64,000 nt of DNA from F-183 sp964627455 (GTDB lineage Bacteria; Acidobacteriota; Terriglobia; Bryobacterales; Bryobacteraceae): positions 1 through 64,000 of the forward strand of contig CAZVKC010000017.1 of NCBI GenBank assembly GCA_964627455.1, in the 5' to 3' direction. A model generated the notes under the pieces. It was given only the letters and a program-made list of their open reading frames with translations. It searched no databases and was not told the DNA's origin. The position numbers and the translations under genes are program-made. Of this stretch, positions 17,491 to 29,124 are shown piece after piece (the first letter of the stretch is position 1; each line of letters starts with the position of its first letter).

Positions 17491-18465
17491 TTATGGAGTT
17501 GTGATCTCGACGGCAACGGACCGGCCGCTTTCGTTGCCCCGGACGTCGAGCGCCGTCACCACGTAAGAGCACTTCTTACCCGATGGCGGAGTCTTGTCGC
17601 TGAAACTGGGGACATCCACCAGATCCGTCAGCCGCTCGTATGCGGCGCCTTCGACGGAACGATACACGCGATAGCCGCGGAGATCCGGCTCCGTGACGCG
17701 TTCCCAGGCCAGTTCCACGGTATTGACGCCGGGAATCGCCTGCAAGGCCGTGGGCACGGACGGCGGGAAGGTATCGACCGGAGAGAACTCGAGGTCTTCC
17801 GACGGGTCGCTGCGCACAGCGCCGTTCCAGGCAAACAAGCGGTAAACGTACTTCGCGCCATACTCGGCGGCCTTGTCGGTATAGCTGTTGCCGGATTCGA
17901 CCTCTGCAATCTGCGCAGGGTCCCCGTCGGCGCCTGCCGCCTTACGGAACAACTGGTACTTCGTCGCGCCCGCGCTCGGCGTCCATTCGAGCCGCGCGCC
18001 TTCCGCATCCGACGCGGCACGCAGCGTGGGCTTCGCGAGCGGCGGCACAACGTTGAGCGTGACGAAATTCGACCAGCCGGAGGTCCGGCCGTTCTTGTTC
18101 AGAGCGCGGACTCCGATGATGATTTCCTGCCCGGCCCATTCCTTGGCGGAAAGCGTCTTCTTCACCTTGCCTGGCGTTTCCGAGGACATCTCGATCACCT
18201 TGGCGCCGTCGGCCCAGCGGTTGGGGTCGAATGTCCCCCCGGGATTCTTGCCGGCGCGGAGGTCCACGCCGCCGAGCACTTTCAGCACGAGGCCTTCGGT
18301 CGTCAGCGTCGGCAGCGTGAACTCGATCTCGATGCGGTCGCCGGTTTCGATGGCCGTGAGATCGGTGATGCGCTGCGGGATGTTCAACGCGGGCGGCAAA
18401 GGATCGCCGACATAGCCGCATCCAGCGGCCGCGAGAAGGATGGCAAAGAGAAGGGCAAATCTCAC
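17491..18465 (-). CDS. Fibronectin type III lipoprotein
   Basis: 324 residues with a lipoprotein signal: MRFALLFAILLAAAGC, lipobox LAAAGC with Cys16 as the lipidation site. The mature protein has about three beta-sandwich FN3-like domains (GDRIEIEFTLP..., TLRAASDAEGARLEWTPSAGATKYQLFR, ALQAIPGVNTVELAWERVTEPDLRGYRVYRS). Probably anchored to the outer membrane or facing the periplasm. Its start overlaps the hslU stop (ATGA at 18462-18465), so translation is coupled to hslU. It is followed after 9 bases by the VWFA gene. Function unknown. Confidence 0.87.
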   Translation of the reverse strand: MRFALLFAILLAAAGCGYVGDPLPPALNIPQRITDLTAIETGDRIEIEFTLPTLTTEGLVLKVLGGVDLRAGKNPGGTFDPNRWADGAKVIEMSSETPGKVKKTLSAKEWAGQEIIIGVRALNKNGRTSGWSNFVTLNVVPPLAKPTLRAASDAEGARLEWTPSAGATKYQLFRKAAGADGDPAQIAEVESGNSYTDKAAEYGAKYVYRLFAWNGAVRSDPSEDLEFSPVDTFPPSVPTALQAIPGVNTVELAWERVTEPDLRGYRVYRSVEGAAYERLTDLVDVPSFSDKTPPSGKKCSYVVTALDVRGNESGRSVAVEITTP

Positions 18466-19826
18466 AGGATGTACTTGCTCAGGTCTTCGTTCTTGATGAT
18501 GGGGGCGAGTTGCTTGCGCACGTACGCGCCGTCGATTTTCACGGTCTTCTTCTTGAGGTCCGGACCTTCGAAGGAGATTTCCTCGAGCACCCGCTCCATG
18601 ATGGTGTGCAGGCGGCGCGCGCCGATATTTTCGTTCGACTGGTTCAACTGGGCGGCGATCCTCGCCATCTCAGCGAGTGCGTCTTCCGTAAACGAAAGCT
18701 TGATGCCTTCCGTGTCCATCAGCGCGATGTACTGCGTGACGAGCGCGCTCTTGGGCTCTTTCATGATGCGAATGAAGTCCGCCTCAGTGAGCGCCTTCAA
18801 TTCCACGCGGATCGGGAAGCGGCCCTGCAGTTCCGGAATCAGATCGCTGGGCTTCGACACGTGGAACGCGCCGGCGGCGATGAAAAGGATGTGATCGGTG
18901 CGGACGAAGCCGTAACGTGTGTTGACCGTTGTGCCTTCGACGATCGGCAGGATGTCGCGCTGCACGCCTTCGCGGCTGACGTCGGGACCCTGCCCGCCCT
19001 CGCGGCCGGCGATCTTGTCGACTTCATCGAGGAAGACGATGCCGTTGCGTTCGACGCGTTCGATCGCAACGCGAGTCACCTGGTCCATGTCGACCAGCTT
19101 CGACTCTTCTTCCTGGATCAGGTAATCCAGCGCATCGGCCACACGCATCTTCTTGCGGCGCGAGCGGCCGCCGAACAAGGCCGGCAGCATCTCTTTGAGG
19201 CCGGAATCCATCTCGTCGGGATTGCCGGCGAAGTTCGCGGTGATCTCGAACGCGGGTCCACGATCTTTGACGTCGATCTCGACAATGCGGTCGTCGAGTT
19301 TGCCGGCGCGCAGGCGTTCGCGCAGTTTTTCACGGGTCCGGTCGGTGGACTCGGTCGCTTCCGGCTGCGTGGGCATCAGGATTTCCATCAACCGGTCTTC
19401 GGCGTTTTTCTCGGCGCGTTCGGCAACCTCATCGAGGCGCTCTTCGCGAACCATCTCGATGGAGATTTCCACGAGGTCGCGGATCATCGACTCGACGTCG
19501 CGGCCCACATAGCCGACTTCAGTAAACTTGCTGGCTTCGACTTTCAGGAACGGAGAATTCGCGAGCTTCGCCAGGCGGCGGGCGAGTTCGGTTTTGCCGA
19601 CGCCAGTCGGGCCGATCATGAGGATGTTCTTGGGCATCACATCGTCGGCAAGATCCGGATCGAGCTTCTGGCGGCGGACGCGGTTACGCAGCGCGACCGC
19701 GATCGCGCGTTTGGCCTCGGCCTGGCCGATGACGTGCTTGTCCAACTCGCGAACCACCTCGCGGGGAGTCAGTTCATCGAGCAGCGGACGGTCGTCGTTG
19801 GCCTGCGCGGGCAGGTAAATCACCAT
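18462..19826 (-). CDS. hslU: ATP-dependent protease ATPase subunit HslU
   Basis: 454 residues, a full-length AAA+ unfoldase of the HslUV protease. The N-terminus has the family signature (LTPREVVRELDKHVIGQAEAK), Walker A GPTGVGKT at 72-79, the I-domain, Walker B IVFLDEVDKI near 262, sensor motifs, and a C-terminus ending in LSKYIL. In HslU that tail docks into the HslV peptidase, so this protein is built to work with an HslV. No hslV lies next to it: the upstream gene is a DHDPS-like enzyme (34 bases away) and the downstream gene is the FN3 lipoprotein (4-base overlap). Confidence 0.95.
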   Translation of the reverse strand: MVIYLPAQANDDRPLLDELTPREVVRELDKHVIGQAEAKRAIAVALRNRVRRQKLDPDLADDVMPKNILMIGPTGVGKTELARRLAKLANSPFLKVEASKFTEVGYVGRDVESMIRDLVEISIEMVREERLDEVAERAEKNAEDRLMEILMPTQPEATESTDRTREKLRERLRAGKLDDRIVEIDVKDRGPAFEITANFAGNPDEMDSGLKEMLPALFGGRSRRKKMRVADALDYLIQEEESKLVDMDQVTRVAIERVERNGIVFLDEVDKIAGREGGQGPDVSREGVQRDILPIVEGTTVNTRYGFVRTDHILFIAAGAFHVSKPSDLIPELQGRFPIRVELKALTEADFIRIMKEPKSALVTQYIALMDTEGIKLSFTEDALAEMARIAAQLNQSNENIGARRLHTIMERVLEEISFEGPDLKKKTVKIDGAYVRKQLAPIIKNEDLSKYIL

Positions 19827-19860
19827 AATTGAGGACTAATCTTCAGGGTAACACCCGGGG

Positions 19861-20862
19861 TCAGGCGAGCCACCGCTGCACGTTGTCACGCACGAAGCCG
19901 TCGTCGATCAGGTGCGGATAGGCATGGCTCACGCGCGTGATCTCGTCGGCCTGTCCGGGGGACAGACGCTCGTTCGGATCGAGGCAGCGGATCGAGGTGA
20001 GGAGTCCCTGGCGGCGCAGAACCTCGTGGATCCCGGCGATGCAGCCGTGGAAGTTGTAGCGTACGTCGAAGATGGCCGCGTTCATGTCGGTCACCTGCTC
20101 GGCAAGCGTGAGCAGTTCGTGGCTGACCTCGCCGGTGCGGATCCGGTGGTAGAGGTCCGCGGAACTGCGGGTCCAGCAGGCCCAATGGCCGAGGAGTCCG
20201 CCGCAGATGCGGAGTTCCGGCGCGCCGTCGAGGTGAAACTTCGTCATCAGGTCGAGGACGATGTGATCGTCGTTGCCCGTGTACAGCGCGATCTCGTGCG
20301 CGCGGCCGGATTGCAGGACGCCGCGCAGGACGTCGAGGGTCTGATAACGGTTGAACGGCGCCATCTTGATCGCGACGACGGATTTGAGTTCGCAGAAGCG
20401 GCGCCAGAAATCGACGCTCAGCAGGCGTCCGCCGACGGCCGGCTGCAGGTAAAAGCCAAATAGCGGAATGACGTTACCGACGGCTTCAGCATGGGCAATC
20501 AGTTCGTCGTCTGTTGCGTCGCGAAAGGCGGACAGCGAAAGCAGGCCCGCATGGTAGCCGAGCGAGACGGCGGTTTCGGCTTCGCGCAAGGCTTGTTCGG
20601 TACGGCCGCAGACGCCGGCCACGCGGATGGTTTCCGGGGCGCATTCCTTCGCTGCAAGTTCCAGCACGGGCTTGTAGAGTCCGGCTTCGCGGATGGGGAA
20701 CTGCGTGGTGTGGACCCCGACTGCGACGCCGCCCGCACCGGCGTCCTGATAATAACGGGTGAGCGCGCGCTGGCGGCGTTCATCGAGCGCACCGTTATCG
20801 TCGAGCGCCAGCGGATGCGCGGGGATCACCGTGCCCGCGCGAAGTATTTGCAGCCAATCCAT
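19861..20862 (-). CDS. Dihydrodipicolinate synthase (DHDPS) family protein
   Basis: 333 residues, a class I aldolase/lyase TIM barrel. The opening (AGTVIPAHPLALDDNGALDERR), GGVAVGVHTTQF and the strand VVAIKMAPFNRY with the likely Schiff-base Lys fit the DHDPS/N-acetylneuraminate lyase family. The sequence is far from true DapA (no clear GTTGE motif), so a sugar-acid or keto-acid aldolase or dehydratase is more likely than lysine synthesis. It follows the epimerase-like gene by 6 bases, which suggests a shared carbohydrate pathway. Substrate unknown. Confidence 0.85.
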   Translation of the reverse strand: MDWLQILRAGTVIPAHPLALDDNGALDERRQRALTRYYQDAGAGGVAVGVHTTQFPIREAGLYKPVLELAAKECAPETIRVAGVCGRTEQALREAETAVSLGYHAGLLSLSAFRDATDDELIAHAEAVGNVIPLFGFYLQPAVGGRLLSVDFWRRFCELKSVVAIKMAPFNRYQTLDVLRGVLQSGRAHEIALYTGNDDHIVLDLMTKFHLDGAPELRICGGLLGHWACWTRSSADLYHRIRTGEVSHELLTLAEQVTDMNAAIFDVRYNFHGCIAGIHEVLRRQGLLTSIRCLDPNERLSPGQADEITRVSHAYPHLIDDGFVRDNVQRWLA

Positions 20863-20868
20863 GGGTCG

Positions 20869-21867
20869 TTAGAACTTTCCTGTGCGGACTTCGAAGTGCG
20901 TGGGCTTGCCGAGGGTCGCGCCGCCGCGTTGCAGCCAGTCGGCGATGCCGTCGACCATCTGCTCGAGCGTGACGCGCGCGGATCCGAAGATCCGCTCGCA
21001 TTCACTGGCGTTGCTGAGAAGCGCGGTGGCGGACTCTTCGCCGGTGATGATGGGCTCGACCCCGAATCGCTTGCCGAATGCGTGCGCGACATCGCGGACC
21101 CGCAGTGTGGCTTTGCCAGTGAGATTCAGGATCCGCGCAGGGGATTCGCAAAGGTCGAACGCGCGCAGGCAAACGGAATTCGCATCACCCTGCCAGATGC
21201 AGTTAAAGTAGCCCATCGTGACGTCGATGGGTTCACGATTGAGAACCTTCTGCGCGATATCGACGAGGGTCCCGTAGCGGTACTCGACTGCGTAGTTGAG
21301 GCGCACGAGCACGGTCTTCAAACCGCGTTCGATCGAGAAATATTGAAACACACGCTCGCGAGCGAGGGCGGACCACGCGTACTCGCCGACGGGCGCAACC
21401 TGCGTGCCGGATTCCGTTGCGCCGCCGGAATCGACCGGAACGAACGGATAGACATTACCGGTCGACAACGCCACAACGCGCGAGTTGATGTAGCGCTCGC
21501 AAGCCAGCGCCGGAACGATCGCGTTGGTGGACCACGTCAGATGTTCCGCACCGGTGGAGCCGAACTTACGGCCGACGAGGTACATCACGTTGGGTGCGTC
21601 AGGCAGCAGCGTGTCGACCTGCTTGCGATCGCTGAGGTCCGCGCGGACCACCGTGGCGCCAGGGAACTCACCGTGCCGCGCGACCGCATAAATCTTACGC
21701 TGGGCATCGCGATTGGCGGCTATGGCCCGCGCGACGAGCGTGGGTCCCATCTTGCCGCCCGCGCCGAGAAACACGATGTTCCCGGACAGACGGCTCATGA
21801 ACTCGATATCTTCCGGATACGGCGCAGCTAACAGCGCTTCCAGTTCCTGCTCAGTCGAACAAAACAT
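20869..21867 (-). CDS. NAD-dependent epimerase/dehydratase-like protein
   Basis: 332 residues, extended short-chain dehydrogenase fold. A helical N-terminal ~25 residues precede the Rossmann motif IVFLGAGGKMGPTL (G-x-GG-x-x-G). Next come VVRADLSD, the STGNVYPF strand typical of sugar epimerases, and NEPID-like region NREPIDV. The usual Tyr-x-x-x-Lys pair reads YAWSA (in GEYAWSALARER), so the catalytic Lys is missing unless another residue replaces it. It is followed 6 bases later by the DHDPS-like gene and preceded by the S41 protease. A role in sugar or sugar-acid conversion is inferred from context only. Confidence 0.8.
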   Translation of the reverse strand: MFCSTEQELEALLAAPYPEDIEFMSRLSGNIVFLGAGGKMGPTLVARAIAANRDAQRKIYAVARHGEFPGATVVRADLSDRKQVDTLLPDAPNVMYLVGRKFGSTGAEHLTWSTNAIVPALACERYINSRVVALSTGNVYPFVPVDSGGATESGTQVAPVGEYAWSALARERVFQYFSIERGLKTVLVRLNYAVEYRYGTLVDIAQKVLNREPIDVTMGYFNCIWQGDANSVCLRAFDLCESPARILNLTGKATLRVRDVAHAFGKRFGVEPIITGEESATALLSNASECERIFGSARVTLEQMVDGIADWLQRGGATLGKPTHFEVRTGKF

Positions 21868-21882
21868 TTCGGTTCCTTTATG

Positions 21883-23310
21883 TTACGGCTGCAGACGGTT
21901 GATCGCAGCCTTCACGGCGGGGTCGCGGCGGAGTTCTACTTCGTCGCCCTTGGGCACGCCGAGGGCGATCGTCACGATCTCCTGTTCGAGCCGCGAGCGG
22001 ATCCACTCTTTGTCCTGCAGCCACTCCCCGATCGACGGACGCACGTTGCGTTGGAAGAGGAATCCCTGAAACTGGTCGAGCAGCGCGAGGTCGACTCGGA
22101 ACTCATCGCCGATTTTCTGCCTGGCGGCGTACTCGGTGGCGAAGGCGGTGAACGAAGCGCTCTGTTCGAGGTACGCACGCAGGCGCGAGTACGCTTCGGG
22201 ATGCACGACTTCGTCGGGCGTGATGCCGCCGGCCCGGCCTTTCGACAGGCTCTCGTCGATTTGCGCGTCTTTCAGAGGACGCTGGATCGAGCGGCCGCTC
22301 GGCGTGAAGTAGTACGCGGTCGTGAGCAGCATGGCGGTGTTCGATGACAGCGGATACACGCTTTGCACGAGTCCTTTGCCATAGCTTTGCTCGCCGACAA
22401 TCGCGGCGCGCTTGTGATCCTGCAACGCGCCGGCAACGATCTCCGAAGCGCTGGCGCTCTTGGCGTTGACCAGCACCGAAAGCGGAAATGTATACGGCTT
22501 CGCGTCCTTCGCGACCTCGGCGTCTTCTTCGCGAACCCTGCGCCCGCGGACCCCGAGAATCTTCTGGCCCGGCTTCAGGAACAGCGACGCGGCTTCAAGC
22601 GCCGCCGCCATCACGCCGCCCGGATTGCCGCGCAGATCGAGAACCAACCCCTTCAGTTTCGCTTCGCCGCCGAGTTTCTCGATTGCATCCTGCAGATCCT
22701 TGCCGGTCTTCTCGTCGAAACTCTGCACGCGAACGTAGCCGATGCCGGCCGACAGATAGAACGCGCGATCCACACTCGGCGCCGCAAGCGTTTCGGGCAC
22801 CAGCGTGAAGTCGAGGATCCGTACATTGCCCGGCCTGCGCACATGCACCAGCGCCTTCTGTTGCCGTGCTTCGCCGAGCAGACCTACGAGTTGCTCGGGA
22901 TCCAGATTGCCGAGCGCGATGTTGTTCACGGCGAGAATCTCGTCGCCGGGCGCAAGACCCGCGCGTGCGGAGGGCGTCCCCGGCAGAGTCTGCAGCACGA
23001 TGACGCGTCCCGGCAGGATCGACACGACGCTGCCGAAGCCCTTCTGCTCGGACTTCTCCATCTGCTTCAACTGCTCGAACTGGCCCGGATCGAGGAACAT
23101 CGAGTGCGGATCCAGGCGCCGCAGCATCGCAGGCAGTGCGCCGCTGTAGAACGCCGCGTCAGGATTCACGGGATCCGCCGCTTCGGCCTCCACCGCTGCG
23201 TACACCTGCGCGAACCGCCGCATCTGCGCCTCGATCTCCGCAAGTTTGGGATCGGGCGCCGACTGCGCGGGCAGCAGCAGGAACAGCAATGGAGTGACGG
23301 CAGCGATCAT
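21883..23310 (-). CDS. S41 family C-terminal processing protease
   Basis: 475 residues with a signal peptide (MIAAVTPLLFLLLPAQS). It contains a helical N-terminal region, a PDZ domain (about 100-170, with LPGTPSARAGLAPGDEILAVNN) and the S41 catalytic core. The Ser-Lys dyad is visible: SASASE at about 285-290 (Ser287 by spacing) and Lys312 in SYGKGLVQ, 25 residues apart as in CtpA/Prc. Such enzymes trim periplasmic or lipoprotein substrates in the envelope. It lies between ddl and the epimerase-like gene. No specific ctpA/prc orthology can be settled from sequence alone. Confidence 0.92.
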   Translation of the reverse strand: MIAAVTPLLFLLLPAQSAPDPKLAEIEAQMRRFAQVYAAVEAEAADPVNPDAAFYSGALPAMLRRLDPHSMFLDPGQFEQLKQMEKSEQKGFGSVVSILPGRVIVLQTLPGTPSARAGLAPGDEILAVNNIALGNLDPEQLVGLLGEARQQKALVHVRRPGNVRILDFTLVPETLAAPSVDRAFYLSAGIGYVRVQSFDEKTGKDLQDAIEKLGGEAKLKGLVLDLRGNPGGVMAAALEAASLFLKPGQKILGVRGRRVREEDAEVAKDAKPYTFPLSVLVNAKSASASEIVAGALQDHKRAAIVGEQSYGKGLVQSVYPLSSNTAMLLTTAYYFTPSGRSIQRPLKDAQIDESLSKGRAGGITPDEVVHPEAYSRLRAYLEQSASFTAFATEYAARQKIGDEFRVDLALLDQFQGFLFQRNVRPSIGEWLQDKEWIRSRLEQEIVTIALGVPKGDEVELRRDPAVKAAINRLQP

Positions 23311-23316
23311 CGGATC

Positions 23317-24291
23317 CTACGCTCTGGTATAGCGCGTTGCTTTCTTCTGCGCGTGGCGTTCGAGCGCGAGTGCGATCAGTTGATCGAGGAGTGCGCTGTA
23401 GGGGATCCCCGAGTGTTCCCACATCTTTGGGAACATGCTGATCGAGGTGAAGCCAGGGATCGTGTTGATCTCGTTCACGAACAGTTGACCGGTAGCGGAT
23501 TCCATCAGAAAGTCGACCCGCGACATCCCTTCGCAGCCGCAGGCCTTGTAACATTGGACGGCAAGACGCTGCATTTCGGCCGTTTTTTCGGGATCCAGTT
23601 TCGCGGGCAGTTCGATGACCGCCTTATCAAGCAGGTACTTGTCTTCGTAGTCGTAGAATTCGCGCGACGGCAGGACCTCGCATGGCGTCGACGCTTTCGG
23701 ATCCTCGTTGCCCATCACCGAGCATTCAAATTCCCGTCCAGTGACGCCGCGTTCGACGACGATCTTGCGGTCGTACTGTGCGGCGTCGGCAAGGGCGACG
23801 CGAAGCTCCGCTTCGTTCTTCACCTTTGAGATGCCGACTGACGAACCGAGGTTCGCCGGCTTGACGAACATCGGAAACGGAAGATCGATCTGCGCGCCCG
23901 CAATCGATGCGCGGTCGAGCGTGACGGATTCCACCACCGGCAACCCGCTCTGCCGCATCACGCGCTTGAATACTTCCTTATCCATCGCAACTGACGACGC
24001 GAGCACGCCGGGACCGACATACGGCAGGTCCGCGAGTTCGAGCAGTCCCTGCATCGTGCCGTCCTCACCAAACGTGCCATGCAGCACGGGAAACACGACG
24101 TCGATTCCCGGATTCCCGCCGGGTTCCGGCTTGATGTACCCGTTCTCCCACTTCCCTTCTTTGGAAATGAAGTACTCGACGACATCGTACTTGCCGCGAT
24201 CGAGAGCCGCGATGATCGACTTGGCCGAGCGAATCGAGATCTCATGCTCGCCGCTGCGGCCACCATAAAGAACAGCTACGCGTGTTTTCAT
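23317..24291 (-). CDS. ddl: D-alanine--D-alanine ligase
   Basis: 324 residues. ATP-grasp enzyme that joins two D-alanines for peptidoglycan precursors. Signatures: VLYGGRSGEHEISIRSAKSI at the N-terminus, HGTFGEDGTMQGLLELADLPYVG, MFVKPANLGSSVGISKV and the C-terminal active-site segment NEINTIPGFTSISMFPKMW. Full length and intact. The start is the ATG at 24291. It is 6 bases upstream of the S41 protease on the same strand and 10 bases after the DUF481 gene, so it sits in an envelope-related run. Confidence 0.95.
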   Translation of the reverse strand: MKTRVAVLYGGRSGEHEISIRSAKSIIAALDRGKYDVVEYFISKEGKWENGYIKPEPGGNPGIDVVFPVLHGTFGEDGTMQGLLELADLPYVGPGVLASSVAMDKEVFKRVMRQSGLPVVESVTLDRASIAGAQIDLPFPMFVKPANLGSSVGISKVKNEAELRVALADAAQYDRKIVVERGVTGREFECSVMGNEDPKASTPCEVLPSREFYDYEDKYLLDKAVIELPAKLDPEKTAEMQRLAVQCYKACGCEGMSRVDFLMESATGQLFVNEINTIPGFTSISMFPKMWEHSGIPYSALLDQLIALALERHAQKKATRYTRA

Positions 24292-24301
24292 TTGGAGAGT
24301 C

Positions 24302-25312
24302 TTACTTCTTCGCGCCGAAACTGACGCGGAATCCGGTGGTCACCAGCAGATCATTCGGACGGGTGCCCGTGGGCGGATTCGAAATGTACCGGTTACTCAC
24401 CGTTATCTGCCAGGATAACCAACGCATCAGCGACGTCACCGCTGAAGAGTCGAGCGTCATGCGGTAAGCGCCTCGCTCGGTGAGGTTCGGATAGATGGCG
24501 AACCGCTGGCTGAGCGAGAACGATCCATTGATTTTATGTGTCGACGCTTCGCTGAACAGCCCTTCGCCAGCGTACCGCGCGTCAGTCGCGCGGAATTCTT
24601 CGCGATTGAACGTGCCGCCGGCAAAGAGATCGAGAGTGTTCCGTTTCGTCTGCATGAGGTGACGTCCGAAGCCGACGCCGAGTACGCTGCGCAGCGTCAG
24701 ATTCTGGATCGGGTTGTGGTCCAGATCGCCGGATACGAACGTGAACTGCTTCGGGCTGAAATTGAGGTCGTAGCGGAAACCGCCGCGCCGCAGGTTGGCG
24801 GCTACGAGGCGCTGCCCGTCGCGCACGGCGCGCGAATACAGCGAATTTCCATAGAACCCAAGCTTGGTGCTGGGCGTCACGCGAGTCGCGTTCACGGCGC
24901 CGGAAAGCGTTTGGGTATCCGTATTGCCTGCAGCCAGGCTGATGCCGATATCCGTGCTGCCGGACCATACGGGTTCGCTCGCGCGTTCCACGCTGCGGCG
25001 CGCTCGCTCCTGTTCCGCGCGCGACCACACGGATTCCACTTCACCGCGCATCGCCAGGATCCGCTCGGGAGGCGCGCTTTCCACGCCGCCTGTCTTGGTT
25101 CTGACGACGAACGTGTCCTGGGAGCGGATGGTCTCCACCTCATCGAACGGCACCGTGATCGTCCCCGCGTATTCCGCCTGGAACTTCACCTTGCCGCCTT
25201 CCATGACGTCAAGACGCCCGCTGTAGCGGTCGCCGTTTTTCATGATGAGTTGGTCTGCGCGCACACTGATAGCGCAGGCGCCGCAGAGCAGCGCAAGAGG
25301 AACAAGCCTCAT
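24302..25312 (-). CDS. DUF481-type outer-membrane beta-barrel protein
   Basis: The start is set at ATG 25312 (MRLVPLALLCGACAISVRAD, a signal peptide), which overlaps the arginase stop as ATGA. The longer open frame to 25852 runs antisense-free inside arginase and is a shadow. 336 residues. The first ~65 mature residues form a small beta domain (LIMKNGDRYSGRLDVMEGG, FDEVETIRS). The remainder is a run of alternating amphipathic strands ending in GFRVSFGAKK, typical of DUF481 (YdiY-like) barrels. Likely in the outer membrane; ligand unknown. Confidence 0.85.
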   Translation of the reverse strand: MRLVPLALLCGACAISVRADQLIMKNGDRYSGRLDVMEGGKVKFQAEYAGTITVPFDEVETIRSQDTFVVRTKTGGVESAPPERILAMRGEVESVWSRAEQERARRSVERASEPVWSGSTDIGISLAAGNTDTQTLSGAVNATRVTPSTKLGFYGNSLYSRAVRDGQRLVAANLRRGGFRYDLNFSPKQFTFVSGDLDHNPIQNLTLRSVLGVGFGRHLMQTKRNTLDLFAGGTFNREEFRATDARYAGEGLFSEASTHKINGSFSLSQRFAIYPNLTERGAYRMTLDSSAVTSLMRWLSWQITVSNRYISNPPTGTRPNDLLVTTGFRVSFGAKK

Positions 25313-26229
25313 AGAATGCGTTTGCCGAGCGCGGACATGACGAGTTCCACCGCGAGGATTGCAGTGCGGTTTTGCTCGTCGATGACGGGGTTGACCTCCA
25401 CGACTTCCATCGAAAGCAGCGCGTCGGAATCGCAAATGGTTTCCATCGCAAGATGCGCTTCGCGGTACGTCATGCCGCCCTTGACCGGCGTGCCGACACC
25501 CGGCGCTTCGTGCGGATCCACGGAATCCATATCGAACGACAAATGAAATCCAGCCGTGCCCTCGGTCGCGATGCGGATCGCTTCTTCCATCACGCTGCGC
25601 AAGCCGCGCTCGTCGATCTCCCGCATGGTAAACGTCTTGACGCCGGTTTTCCTGACAATCTGACGTTCTTCGGCATCGACGCTGCGCAATCCGATCAACA
25701 CGACATTTGCTGGATCCACTTTTGGCGAGAAGCCCAGCATGCCGGTCAACTCGTTCGGGCCGTTGCCGACGAGACACGCCAGTGGCATCCCGTGGACATT
25801 GCCGCTGGGACTCGATTCCGGCGTATTCATGTCGGCGTGCGCGTCGATCCATATCAGGCCAAGTTTCTTGCCCTGCTTGTGCAAGTGACGCGCCATTCCG
25901 GAAACGGTTCCAACAGCAATGGAGTGGTCGCCACCGAGCACTACCGGAAACTTGCCGGCGTCCGCGGACGACTCGACGGCTTCAGCCAGGCGCGTGCAGG
26001 TTTCGGTAATGGGTTCGAGATACTTCGCCTTCTGCGGACCCACCGGAACGCTTTCCGGTTGAGACACGACGACATTGCCGAGATCCTCGACCGTGTAGCC
26101 AAGAGAGTCGATCTTCTCGTTCAAGCCGGCAAGGCGGACGGCGGAAGGTCCCATGTCGACGCCGCGGCGGCCTGCGCCCAGATCCATGGGAGCGCCGATA
26201 ATTGCGATGTGTGTTCTCGGAGAGGGCAT
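25309..26229 (-). CDS. rocF: Arginase
   Basis: 306 residues of the ureohydrolase family. It hydrolyses arginine to ornithine and urea with a binuclear Mn centre. Metal-binding motifs are intact: GGDHS (99-103), DAHAD (129-133) and SFDMDSVDP (about 228-236). GAGRRGVDMGP at the N-terminus, GNVHGMPLA near 143-151 and APGVGTPVKGGMTYRE point to arginase rather than agmatinase. With the P5C dehydrogenase at 53791-55344, it implies an arginine-to-glutamate route; the ornithine aminotransferase is not in the window. The downstream DUF481 gene overlaps by 4 bases. Confidence 0.93.
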   Translation of the reverse strand: MPSPRTHIAIIGAPMDLGAGRRGVDMGPSAVRLAGLNEKIDSLGYTVEDLGNVVVSQPESVPVGPQKAKYLEPITETCTRLAEAVESSADAGKFPVVLGGDHSIAVGTVSGMARHLHKQGKKLGLIWIDAHADMNTPESSPSGNVHGMPLACLVGNGPNELTGMLGFSPKVDPANVVLIGLRSVDAEERQIVRKTGVKTFTMREIDERGLRSVMEEAIRIATEGTAGFHLSFDMDSVDPHEAPGVGTPVKGGMTYREAHLAMETICDSDALLSMEVVEVNPVIDEQNRTAILAVELVMSALGKRIL

Positions 26230-26266
26230 CCTATTCTCAAGTTAACAGGGCGCCCGCTCCGGGTTG

Positions 26267-29035
<2,769 letters not shown>

Positions 29036-29124
29036 GGTTGGGGTAATGTAGACGGACGACGAACTCTTCTACTCGTGGGGTGTTTCCAGTGTAGCGCGGC
29101 AGGCCGTTAGAATGACCGTTGAGC

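Noticed and set aside
20491..21831. Long plus-strand frames opposite the minus-strand run (for example 15709-17439, 18510-19832, 20491-21831 and 22363-23829)
   Set aside because: All lie opposite recognisable enzymes with intact motifs and read as Arg/His/Ala-rich low-complexity sequence, a by-product of high GC.
25313..25852. Extended N-terminus of the DUF481 gene
   Set aside because: It lies inside arginase in another frame; the ATG at 25312 gives a signal peptide and the usual 4-base overlap.
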